Origin: an uncultured Marinilabiliales bacterium
GTDB lineage: Bacteria; Bacteroidota; Bacteroidia; Bacteroidales; BM520
Direction of reading: 5' to 3'
DNA length: 7,379 bases
Assembly: GCA_937877575.1 (NCBI GenBank)
Contig: CALFIZ010000238.1
Location: 1 to 7,379 of the forward strand
Position numbers and translations under genes: made by a program. The notes beneath the pieces were generated by a model. The model saw only the letters and a list, made by a program, of their open reading frames with translations, made no database searches and was not told the DNA's origin. Of this stretch, positions 1-5,903 are shown one piece after another (position 1 is the stretch's first letter; each line of letters opens with the position of its first letter).

Positions 1-111
1 CACGGCTTTTCCCGCCGTGCTGCCGCCAAGAAAGAAGCGGTAGCCGCTGCCATTGGTGCTGTTGACGGGCTTGTCACGGGCGCGGAAAAGAGAAGTAAAG
101 GGATTTTTCAT
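1..111 (-). CDS. Phage portal protein (HK97-type), N-terminal fragment running off the window edge
   Basis: Read on the minus strand from the ATG at 111-109, this stretch is open for 37 codons to the window edge. The translation starts MKNPFTSLFRARDKP and continues NSTNGSGYRFFLGG and STAGKAV. From memory of the family, this closely resembles the N-terminus of HK97-type portal proteins of tailed phages, where an R-[DN]-K/R-P segment precedes a GS-x-Y-x-FFxGG-[ST]-[TS]-[AS]-GK segment. Portal proteins form the dodecameric ring at the capsid vertex through which DNA is packaged and ejected. Only the non-core N-terminal arm is present. Nothing resembling a ribosome binding site precedes the ATG; the bases before it are alkaline phosphatase coding sequence. 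The piece is richer in G+C than its surroundings. Recognition is by motif without a database search; the true start of the original gene is uncertain because the junction lies at this ATG. Confidence 0.68.
   Translation of the reverse strand, partial: MKNPFTSLFRARDKPVNSTNGSGYRFFLGGSTAGKAV
98..111. other. Chimeric junction between phage portal and alkaline phosphatase sequence
   Basis: Bases from about 98 rightward are needed to encode K-G-F-F-M-M of the plus-strand alkaline phosphatase. Bases up to 111 are needed for M-K-N-P-F of the minus-strand portal protein. The two coding signals therefore share roughly 14 bp, which could be microhomology at the joining point. To the left the phosphatase frame makes no phosphatase-like sequence and hits a stop at 41-43. 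To the right the portal frame has no translation signals. A complete phosphatase gene would extend about 200 or more codons further left. An assembly or amplification chimera at a contig end is the simplest reading; a real rearrangement cannot be excluded. Confidence 0.6.
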
Positions 112-772
112 GATGATTGAAGGCGGCAGAATCGACCATGCCAGCCATGCCAACGACCCGGCCGGAACATTGGGTGAAATGTTGGATTTCGATAACGCAA
201 TAAAACTTGCGTATGAATTCTACACCAGACACCCAAAAGAAACCCTTATAGTTGTGACTGCAGACCATGAAACAGGCGGACTCAGCATAGGCCAGGCTTC
301 AACAGGTTACGCCTCTTATCCGGAACTTCTTGACTATCAGAAGATATCGTATGACAAACTCAGAGCACAGTTCAAAGAAATGGCTGCCAAGGACGTGAAA
401 CCGACAAAGGAAGAAATCTACAATATTCTTTGTGAAGATTTCGGTTTCAACAATGAAAACCCTAAAATGGCTCTCAACAGACTGGATTCTCTGAGAATAG
501 ACTTTTTCTATATTCACGATTTCGACCCGAGCTGCATGCCAAAATACGGCGAAATGATTAAGTCTGAAATATACAGGACAAATCTCGTCTCCGTACATAA
601 CATGGCAGGCCTTGCAGTAAGAATCATGAGCGAAAAGGCAGGTATCGGATGGACAACCGGTTCACACACAGGCGGTGCCGTTCCGGTGAGAGCCATAGGC
701 GTTTGGCAGGAAAAATTCGACGGCTGCTATGACAACACCGACATTCCAAAGAAAATTTATGGTGACTTGTAA
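98..772 (+). CDS. Alkaline phosphatase, C-terminal half (5'-truncated by chimeric junction)
   Basis: This is the C-terminal 224 codons of a PhoA-superfamily alkaline phosphatase, a metalloenzyme that hydrolyses phosphomonoesters, normally in the periplasm or outside the cell. KGFFMMIEGG followed by RIDHASHAND supplies the Mg ligand Glu (119-121) and the Zn1 ligands Asp (134-136) and His (146-148). TADHETGG supplies the Zn2 ligands Asp-His (263-268). GSHTGG supplies the last Zn1 His (665-667). The tail ends YDNTDIPKKIYGDL, as in Bacteroidales enzymes. The N-terminal half, with signal peptide, nucleophilic Ser and first metal ligands, is absent because the sequence switches to phage-like DNA at the left. 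The frame stays open back to a GTG/TTG region near 53, but codons 53-97 are the antisense of portal sequence and not phosphatase, so no true start is present. The stop at 770-772 lies 9 bp before the sialidase ATG, which suggests an operon. The family call is firm; whether an intact gene exists in the genome is unknown. Confidence 0.9.
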   Translation, partial: KGFFMMIEGGRIDHASHANDPAGTLGEMLDFDNAIKLAYEFYTRHPKETLIVVTADHETGGLSIGQASTGYASYPELLDYQKISYDKLRAQFKEMAAKDVKPTKEEIYNILCEDFGFNNENPKMALNRLDSLRIDFFYIHDFDPSCMPKYGEMIKSEIYRTNLVSVHNMAGLAVRIMSEKAGIGWTTGSHTGGAVPVRAIGVWQEKFDGCYDNTDIPKKIYGDL

Positions 773-781
773 TCTTCTGCC

Positions 782-1930
782 ATGAAACGCTTACTGCTCA
801 TACCATTAGCCTTATTTTGCTGTCTTATTGCTTCCTCACAGAGTACCAACGGGCTGATAACAAGAACCGTTGTCTATAAACCCGGTGACTGCAACTCCCT
901 GTTCTATCGCATCCCTGCGATAATAACGGCAAAAGACGGCTCATTGGTGATTACGTCCGACAAACGCAAATTCAACAACAACGACCTGCCGGCTGACATC
1001 GATGTCGTATGCAATTACAGCACCGACAACGGTCTCACATGGAGCCAGCCATACACCATAGCACAAGGAAAAGGTGTGGGCGCAGGATTCGGCGATGCAG
1101 CACTGGCACACTCCCTCGATGAAAACGGACTTATCTCCGTTTTCGTCGGCGGACAAGGTTTTTTCCAATCGACAGCCGAAAACCCGATCCGCACCTACAA
1201 ATGCATGAGCTACGACAACGGACGCACATGGACGGAACCTGAGGACATTACACATTTCATATTCGGCAAAGACTGTGACGACCCCGAAAGAAAACACTGG
1301 CAAGGGTCTTTCTGCGCATCCGGCAACGGACTGCTCACCAGCAAAGGCAGAATATTATTCGTCGCTGCCGTCAGAGAAACAACAAAATACGGTATATGGA
1401 ACCATGCGGTTTATTCGGATGACAACGGAAAGACATGGCATGTCTCCGGAAGAGCCACGCAAGGTATCGGCGATGAAAGCAAAGTCGTGGAACTAAACGA
1501 CGGAAGCCTGCTCATGAGCATCAGAACGCAGGGAAAGAGGTTGTTTTCGCTGTCATACGATGGCGGTGAGACATGGCTTGACGCCCCTCAAAAATGGCAG
1601 GAACTCAACATTACCGCCTGCAACGGGGACATCATAAGATACACCTTGAAACGTGACGGATATGAACATGATATCCTGCTGCAGTCGCTGCCCGACAACT
1701 ACACACGAAGTGATGTCACAGTATTTGTCAGCTTTGATGAAGGCAAAACGTGGCCCATAAAGAAAGTTGTCGTTCCCTACGCCTCAGCCTATTCATCACT
1801 ATGCGTCCTGCCTGACAACACTATAGGCCTCTACGTTGAGGAAAGGGACAATTGTACAGTCGATGAGTCCTACCAAATCGGATATGAAATGGTTTTCTAC
1901 CGGTTTACGTTTGATTGGCTTATGGAATAA
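782..1930 (+). CDS. Secreted exo-alpha-sialidase (GH33-type, five Asp boxes)
   Basis: This is a predicted neuraminidase that releases terminal sialic acids from glycoconjugates. The 382-residue product opens with a basic start and hydrophobic core (residues 1-19, MKRLLLIPLALFCC then ASS), a signal peptide with likely cleavage near ASS-Q20. The cysteines do not form a clear lipobox. FYRIPAI at 41-47 is the sialidase RIP motif, with R43 as first triad arginine. D72-I-D74 carries the likely acid/base aspartate. E232 and R248 (DESKVVEL, MSIR) fit the Tyr-activating glutamate and second arginine, R309 the third, and Y337 (AYSSL) the nucleophile. Five S/x-x-D-x-G-x-T-W Asp boxes start near residues 80, 143, 212, 258 and 317, marking a six-bladed beta-propeller. 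It has a single catalytic domain and lacks the N-terminal jelly-roll domain found in larger Bacteroides sialidases. It sits 9 bp after the phosphatase gene. No ribosome binding site is apparent, as is usual in Bacteroidota. Assignment of individual catalytic residues is by motif. Confidence 0.93.
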   Translation: MKRLLLIPLALFCCLIASSQSTNGLITRTVVYKPGDCNSLFYRIPAIITAKDGSLVITSDKRKFNNNDLPADIDVVCNYSTDNGLTWSQPYTIAQGKGVGAGFGDAALAHSLDENGLISVFVGGQGFFQSTAENPIRTYKCMSYDNGRTWTEPEDITHFIFGKDCDDPERKHWQGSFCASGNGLLTSKGRILFVAAVRETTKYGIWNHAVYSDDNGKTWHVSGRATQGIGDESKVVELNDGSLLMSIRTQGKRLFSLSYDGGETWLDAPQKWQELNITACNGDIIRYTLKRDGYEHDILLQSLPDNYTRSDVTVFVSFDEGKTWPIKKVVVPYASAYSSLCVLPDNTIGLYVEERDNCTVDESYQIGYEMVFYRFTFDWLME

Positions 1931-1932
1931 AA

Positions 1933-2751
1933 TCACACTCTCCGAATCATCTCGCTGACAATAGCCATAACATTGGTCGCCGCCTTGTCAGCATGAACAA
2001 GCACATCCTGCTCGTCAAGAAGTTCGCCGTCTTCAGATGTGGCCTTGTTGGTTATCACCGACATGCCGAAGACTCTGATACCGCAATGGCGTGCTACAAT
2101 AACTTCCGGAACTGTTGACATGCCCACCGCATCAGAACCCATAATTCTGAACATCTTCACTTCGGAAACAGTCTCGTATGATGGTCCTGTCAGATTCATG
2201 TAAACTCCTTCAAACACTTTTATGCCCATCTCACCGGCAATTTCATGGGCCATGGCACGAAGTCCTTTGTCATAAACCACCGTCATGTCGGGAAATCTCA
2301 CGCCGAATTCATCCAAATTCTTACCAATCAGCGGATTAGGAGACAGCCTGATGTGATCCTTTATTATCATTATGTCACCGGCCTCGTAATCCAAATTCAC
2401 ACCTCCGGCAGCATTGGTAACTATGAGCGTACTGACTCCGAGTTTGGCAAATATCCTAACCGGAAATGTGACCTGTTCCATCGAATATCCCTCATAATAA
2501 TGGAAACGTCCCTGCATCATTATCACATTCTTGCCGTTTATCCTGCCGAAAATGAAATTGCCTTTATGACCGGGTGCAGTTGAAACCGGAAATTCAGGGA
2601 ATTTCTCATGAATGCTCCTATATGATATTATTTTTGCATCTTCCACATAATCAGCCAAGCGGCCTAAACCGGAGCCGAGGATGATGGCTATTTCAGGCTT
2701 GATGTCAACCTGTGACTCAAGATAACCGGATATTTCAGAATATTTGCTCAT
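1933..2751 (-). CDS. punA: Purine nucleoside phosphorylase, trimeric class (6-oxopurine type)
   Basis: This 272-residue cytoplasmic enzyme cleaves purine ribo- or deoxyribonucleosides with phosphate to free base and (deoxy)ribose-1-phosphate, for purine salvage or catabolism. GSGLG (26-30) forms the phosphate loop and GRFHYYEGY (81-89) matches the GRFHxYEGY signature. TNAAGGVN (112-119), GPSYET (189-194) with base-binding E193, GMSTVPE (210-216) with ribose-contacting M211, and VITNKAT (232-238) with N235 complete the active site. The E193/N235 pair corresponds to Glu201/Asn243 of the human enzyme and predicts preference for guanosine and inosine over adenosine. Length is normal for the trimeric family. 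It is the last gene of a minus-strand operon, 14 bp after the ClpS-like gene. Its stop lies 2 bp from the stop of the convergent sialidase, leaving no room for a separate terminator. The ATG at 2751-2749 fits the family N-terminus; no Shine-Dalgarno is seen. Confidence 0.96.
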   Translation of the reverse strand: MSKYSEISGYLESQVDIKPEIAIILGSGLGRLADYVEDAKIISYRSIHEKFPEFPVSTAPGHKGNFIFGRINGKNVIMMQGRFHYYEGYSMEQVTFPVRIFAKLGVSTLIVTNAAGGVNLDYEAGDIMIIKDHIRLSPNPLIGKNLDEFGVRFPDMTVVYDKGLRAMAHEIAGEMGIKVFEGVYMNLTGPSYETVSEVKMFRIMGSDAVGMSTVPEVIVARHCGIRVFGMSVITNKATSEDGELLDEQDVLVHADKAATNVMAIVSEMIRRV

Positions 2752-2765
2752 ATTTAGTGTTTGTT

Positions 2766-3056
2766 TTAACAGTCAACAAATTTTAAATCAACCAATAACT
2801 TCCTGTCTTTCAATTTATTAAACATAATTTTCATCTCATCGATGGTACCGCTTGCTATTTTGCATGAACCCTTGACGCGTGATAAATAAACACATTGTTC
2901 AGCCTGTTCCGGTTCATGTTTGCAGACATCAACCAGACAATCCACAATGTATGAAATTGAGTGTGAATCCTTATACAAAATCAGATGACAGGAATTATCC
3001 GACTTTGCGTTTGAAGAGCGTGCAGATGCCTTCTTGGGTTCACATACCTGATCCAT
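2766..3056 (-). CDS. Divergent ClpS-like small protein (putative Clp protease adaptor)
   Basis: This 96-residue protein appears to have a ClpS fold. Residues 23-45 (CHLILYKDSHSISYIVD then CLVDVC) align with the ClpS strand-helix start, YKVxLxNDDxTxMEFVxxVL. Residues 48-63 (EPEQAEQ then VKG) fit the second helix and the HxxG turn. Residues 70-91 fit the final helix and strand, ending LLVDL. Residues 1-22 would be the flexible tail that ClpS inserts into the ClpA or ClpC pore. Canonical ClpS delivers N-end-rule substrates. Here the pocket is altered: the Asn of N-D is K29 (D30 kept), the Thr/Met positions are S33 and S35, and the pocket His is replaced by R60. The segment after G63 is about three residues short. 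Seven cysteines in 96 residues is unusual. It sits 9 bp after arcC and 14 bp before punA, so it is cotranscribed. It may be a diverged adaptor with other cargo, or merely ClpS-like; family membership is by eye. Confidence 0.6.
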   Translation of the reverse strand: MDQVCEPKKASARSSNAKSDNSCHLILYKDSHSISYIVDCLVDVCKHEPEQAEQCVYLSRVKGSCKIASGTIDEMKIMFNKLKDRKLLVDLKFVDC

Positions 3057-3065
3057 AAGACGAAA

Positions 3066-4010
3066 CTATGCGAAAGTTATTCTTGTGCCGCCGTCATCTA
3101 TGCCGAGACGTTCGATGCTTGTTATGATTGCATCCTTTCCCGTACTCTCCACAAACTGAATGGCTGCCTTGACCTTAGGACCCATGCTGCCCGGTGCGAA
3201 CTGTCCCTCGTCAAAATACTGCTGTGCCTCATTGATATTCATCCTGTCTATCGACTGTTCCTGCGGAGTGTTATAGTTTATGCAGACCTTGGGCACATCG
3301 GTAAGGATGAAGAACTTGTCGGCATTTATCTGACGGGCAAGCAATGATGAAGCAAGGTCCTTGTCGATTACGGCATCGATACCTTCAAGGTCATCATGAT
3401 TCTTATAATATACAGGAATACCGCCGCCACCGACAGCAATAACAATGTTGTGGGCTCTGACCAGCTTTAAAATGGCATTGGTGTTATTTATGATTAAAGG
3501 ACGTGGGGAAGCCACAACCTTGCGCCATCCGCGTCCACGAGAATCTTCCTTAAAAATCGAACCGGTTTCCTTCATTATCAGTTCTGCATCTTCCTTTGAA
3601 TAATAAGGACCTACAGGCTTTGTGGGATTCTGGAAGGCAGGATCCTGCTTGTTGACAATAACCTGAGTGATGATGGAAATGATATCCATGAATATGTCAT
3701 TCTCTCTCAAAACATTACGGAGCTGCTGCTCTATAAGATAGCCTATAAAGCCCTGAGAATAGGCAACTGCGACATCCAAAGGCATATCAGGAATGCCGTG
3801 AACCTTATTGCCGGCAGAATTGGCAAGAAGAATATTGCCGACCTGCGGTCCGTTTCCGTGAGTAATCACAAAATTATAATCGTTTTTCAAAAGTTTGAGC
3901 AAATTCTCGCAGGCAACTCTTGCGTTTTTTTCCTGCTCCCCAATAGTACCCTTCTCACCGCTTTTCAATAGAGCATTTCCTCCAAATGCAACAACTGCTA
4001 ATTTTTCCAT
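3066..4010 (-). CDS. arcC: Carbamate kinase
   Basis: This 314-residue amino acid kinase-fold enzyme interconverts ATP + carbamate and ADP + carbamoyl phosphate. Physiologically it usually makes ATP at the end of the arginine deiminase, allantoin or creatinine routes. Motifs in order are AFGGNALL (8-15, phosphate-binding start), THGNGPQVGN (50-59), GRGWRKVVASPRP (159-171, carbamate kinase signature), AVGGGGIPV (192-200), AVIDKDLASS (213-222), LTDVPK (236-241) and FAPGSMGPKV (271-280). Length and end (GGTRITF) are typical, so it looks full length and functional. It is the first gene of the operon arcC, clpS-like, punA, with a -7-like element TAACTTTG in the upstream gap. No arginine deiminase, ornithine or oxamate carbamoyltransferase gene lies in this window, so the source of carbamoyl phosphate is not visible. 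The ATG at 4010-4008 directly precedes the conserved EKLAVVAFGGNA start. Confidence 0.97.
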   Translation of the reverse strand: MEKLAVVAFGGNALLKSGEKGTIGEQEKNARVACENLLKLLKNDYNFVITHGNGPQVGNILLANSAGNKVHGIPDMPLDVAVAYSQGFIGYLIEQQLRNVLRENDIFMDIISIITQVIVNKQDPAFQNPTKPVGPYYSKEDAELIMKETGSIFKEDSRGRGWRKVVASPRPLIINNTNAILKLVRAHNIVIAVGGGGIPVYYKNHDDLEGIDAVIDKDLASSLLARQINADKFFILTDVPKVCINYNTPQEQSIDRMNINEAQQYFDEGQFAPGSMGPKVKAAIQFVESTGKDAIITSIERLGIDDGGTRITFA

Positions 4011-4041
4011 ATTATATTTTTATGTAATTTTTAAAAGTCTG

Positions 4042-4049
4042 CAAAGTTA
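4042..4049 (-). promoter_or_regulatory. Probable -7 promoter element for the arcC operon
   Basis: On the minus strand this reads TAACTTTG, a perfect match to the Bacteroidota -7 consensus TAnnTTTG used by the primary sigma factor. It lies 31 bp before the arcC ATG, so transcription would start roughly 20-27 bases before the gene. A -33 TTTG-like box about 20 bp upstream is not clear, so the call rests on the -7 box and its place in an 84 bp divergent gap. Confidence 0.55.
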
Positions 4050-4070
4050 ACATTTTAAACCGAAATATAT

Positions 4071-4078
4071 TATCTTTG
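4071..4078 (+). promoter_or_regulatory. Probable -7 promoter element for dnaX
   Basis: TATCTTTG matches the Bacteroidota -7 consensus TAnnTTTG exactly, 16 bp before the dnaX ATG. Initiation about 7 bases downstream would give a very short leader of around 10 bases. The expected -33 position (about 4047-4051, GTTAAC area) falls on the opposing arcC -7 box and is not a good TTTG match. No Shine-Dalgarno sequence is present between here and the start codon. Confidence 0.55.
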
Positions 4079-4094
4079 CCAAAAAATAATTGAC

Positions 4095-5897
4095 ATGGAA
4101 AGCTACATCGTATCAGCAAGAAAATATCGTCCGGTGACCTTCAGTTCCGTTGTAGGACAGGAGGCCATAACACAAACACTAAAAAATGCCGTAAAGTCAG
4201 GTCATCTGGCACAGGCATTTCTTTTCTGCGGACCAAGAGGAGTAGGCAAAACAACGTGTGCAAGAATTCTTGCCAAGACAATCAACTGTCAGAATCTCAC
4301 GCCCGACTTTGAAGCCTGCGATGAATGCGAATCCTGCAAGGCCTTCAATCAGAGTGCGTCATTCAACATAATCGAACTTGATGCTGCATCCAACAACTCA
4401 GTGGAAGACATACGCCATCTTGTTGACCAGGTCAGAATACCGCCTCAAATAGGCAAATACAAGGTCTATATCATTGATGAGGTTCACATGCTTTCCCAAG
4501 CCGCTTTCAACGCATTTCTCAAAACCCTTGAGGAACCGCCGGCATACGCCAAGTTCATTCTTGCAACCACTGAAAAGAACAAGATAATTCCCACCATTCT
4601 ATCCCGTTGTCAAGTATTTGATTTCAAGAGAATTACAATAGAAGACATAGTAAACCACCTGCAGTTTGTCGCCAAATCGGAAAATATCACCGCCGAGCCG
4701 GAAGCCCTTCATGTCATAGCTCAGAAATCCGACGGGGCAATGCGTGACGCCCTGAGTCTTTTCGACCAGATGGTTTCATTTTCCGGAACCAATCTCACAT
4801 ATAAAAATGTAATCGACAACCTGAACATTCTTGATTACGACTACTTCTTCAAGATGGTCAACTATATGCTCGAGGGAAACACCACCGATATTCTGCTGAC
4901 CATAAATTCCATTTTTGACAATGGTTTCGAAGGTCAACACTTTATAATAGGTATGTGCAAGCACCTGCGCAGCCTGCTGATAAGCAAGAATCCTGCTACG
5001 CTCAAACTGCTTCAGGAAAGCGATTCCCTGAAGAAACGCTATGAAGAACAGGCGGCACAATGTTCCCAACAGTTCCTGCTCAATGCACTGAATGTCTTCA
5101 ACAAATGTGACATTGACTACCGACAAAGCAACAACAAACACCTTCTCGTTGAAATCGCATTGTTGAACGTGGCAGCAATAGTTGACCACGAGCAAAAAAA
5201 AAAATCTGATGTAGCACAATCCGCCGCCTCTGTACCACAGGCTCCGAAACCGACTGCACCGACAAGGACAGCGACACCACAGTTCAAGGAAACGGCTTCA
5301 CCAAACCCATCAGCAGCATCGCATGTCCAAGAGCAATCAACTCCCGCTGAATCAGTTACATCTCAGACGACAGTAACTTGCGAACAGCCGCCAGCAACAC
5401 AAAAAGCGGCTGAACCACAAAAGAAAGCCTCGCATGCTCCACGCACTTCTTCAACAATGATAAGAATTTCCGATATAGGAAAAAAGAAACAGGACGAAAC
5501 TGTCGTCAACAAGGATATCCAACAGCGGCACAATGATTTTACTATTGAAGAAGTCAAGTACGAAATAGACAGATATGCTGAATCCATCAACAAAGCCAAC
5601 TCTTTCCTTGCCAATCTGCTCGAAATAGCCACCATGGAAATTCGCGGCAATGACGTCATTGAGTTTCATTTTGCAAACAAGGTAAACGAAGACACTTTCA
5701 AAACGGACAGCAGTAACATTGTCAAAATGCTACGTGAGAAACTGGCTAACGACAACATCAGTGTCACAACTGTAATTGACGAAACAATAGTCAAAAGCAA
5801 AGCATATACCGACACTGAAAAATTTGCTGAAATGATAGAGAACAATCCGGAATTAAAGTATCTCAAGAACAAACTGATGCTTGAGGCTGAATTTTAG
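4095..5897 (+). CDS. dnaX: DNA polymerase III subunit gamma/tau
   Basis: This 600-residue clamp-loader ATPase builds the core of the complex that loads the beta sliding clamp, and its long tau form tethers polymerase and helicase. Residues 1-175 hold the AAA+ domain: KYRP (10-13), Walker A GPRGVGKT (46-53), the zinc module C65, C75, C78, C81, Walker B with DEVH (128-131), and sensor region SRC (170-172) bearing the arginine finger. The lid and collar helices (domains II-III) run to about residue 366, ending LLVEIALLNVAA. An 11-A run encoding Q-K-K-K (367-370) follows exactly there. Residues 371-460 are a Pro/Ala/Thr-rich, low-complexity linker, and 455-600 form the tau-specific C-terminal part expected to contact the polymerase. 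Length is normal for Bacteroidota tau. It is preceded by a -7 box and followed 6 bp later by a flavoprotein gene. The ATG at 4095 gives the conserved MESYIVSARKYRP start. Confidence 0.97.
   Translation: MESYIVSARKYRPVTFSSVVGQEAITQTLKNAVKSGHLAQAFLFCGPRGVGKTTCARILAKTINCQNLTPDFEACDECESCKAFNQSASFNIIELDAASNNSVEDIRHLVDQVRIPPQIGKYKVYIIDEVHMLSQAAFNAFLKTLEEPPAYAKFILATTEKNKIIPTILSRCQVFDFKRITIEDIVNHLQFVAKSENITAEPEALHVIAQKSDGAMRDALSLFDQMVSFSGTNLTYKNVIDNLNILDYDYFFKMVNYMLEGNTTDILLTINSIFDNGFEGQHFIIGMCKHLRSLLISKNPATLKLLQESDSLKKRYEEQAAQCSQQFLLNALNVFNKCDIDYRQSNNKHLLVEIALLNVAAIVDHEQKKKSDVAQSAASVPQAPKPTAPTRTATPQFKETASPNPSAASHVQEQSTPAESVTSQTTVTCEQPPATQKAAEPQKKASHAPRTSSTMIRISDIGKKKQDETVVNKDIQQRHNDFTIEEVKYEIDRYAESINKANSFLANLLEIATMEIRGNDVIEFHFANKVNEDTFKTDSSNIVKMLREKLANDNISVTTVIDETIVKSKAYTDTEKFAEMIENNPELKYLKNKLMLEAEF
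5194..5204 (+). promoter_or_regulatory. A11 slippage site within dnaX (predicted gamma/tau switch)
   Basis: Eleven consecutive A residues encode CAA AAA AAA AAA in dnaX, at codons 367-370, right after the last collar helix. If one A is gained (or ribosomes slip -1), the next codons are ATC TGA, stopping at 5207-5209 and giving a 371-residue product. If one A is lost, translation reads AAT CTG ATG TAG and stops at 5212-5214 after 372 residues. Both alternative frames thus close at once and leave a clamp-loader core without the tau tail, like gamma in E. coli (ribosomal -1 shift at A AAA AAG) and Thermus (RNA polymerase slippage on an A run). The run also contains the in-frame heptamer A AAA AAA. 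No clear upstream Shine-Dalgarno-like stimulator or strong downstream hairpin was seen, which favours transcriptional slippage. Slippage itself is inferred. Confidence 0.62.
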
Positions 5898-5903
5898 TTA
5901 CTT

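Noticed and set aside
53..97. Possible phosphatase start near 53 (TTG/GTG).
   Set aside because: The 15 codons are antisense of the portal fragment, resemble no phosphatase or signal peptide, and the protein would lack its nucleophile and first metal ligands.
1..120. Plus-strand frame 1 reads ...EKRSKG-IF into the phosphatase region and would join KGFFMMIEGG if one G near 101-103 were removed, suggesting a frameshifted alkaline phosphatase.
   Set aside because: Upstream of the supposed shift the frame gives an Ala/Lys-rich peptide unlike any phosphatase, while the minus strand gives a phage portal-like sequence. The apparent continuity is the antisense of the portal fragment.
782..841. Lipoprotein signal (cysteines 13-14) for the sialidase.
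   Set aside because: The residues before the cysteines (LALF) are not a proper lipobox and the cysteines sit inside the hydrophobic core; a standard signal peptidase I site at ASS-Q fits better.
1928..1935. Search for a shared intrinsic terminator between the convergent sialidase and punA genes (and likewise at 7140-7148).
   Set aside because: The gaps are only 2 and 3 bp, and no GC-rich hairpin followed by a T run is visible around either.
4776..5219. Long minus-strand open frames opposite dnaX, and similar shadows opposite the sialidase, phosphorylase and flavoprotein.
   Set aside because: They lie wholly inside well-supported genes, show no recognisable motifs, and have composition expected of antisense reading.
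5230..5460. Ala/Pro/Thr-rich stretch of dnaX as a possible repeat array or inserted element.
   Set aside because: There is no regular repeat unit, the frame is intact, and a low-complexity linker at this place is normal for tau proteins.
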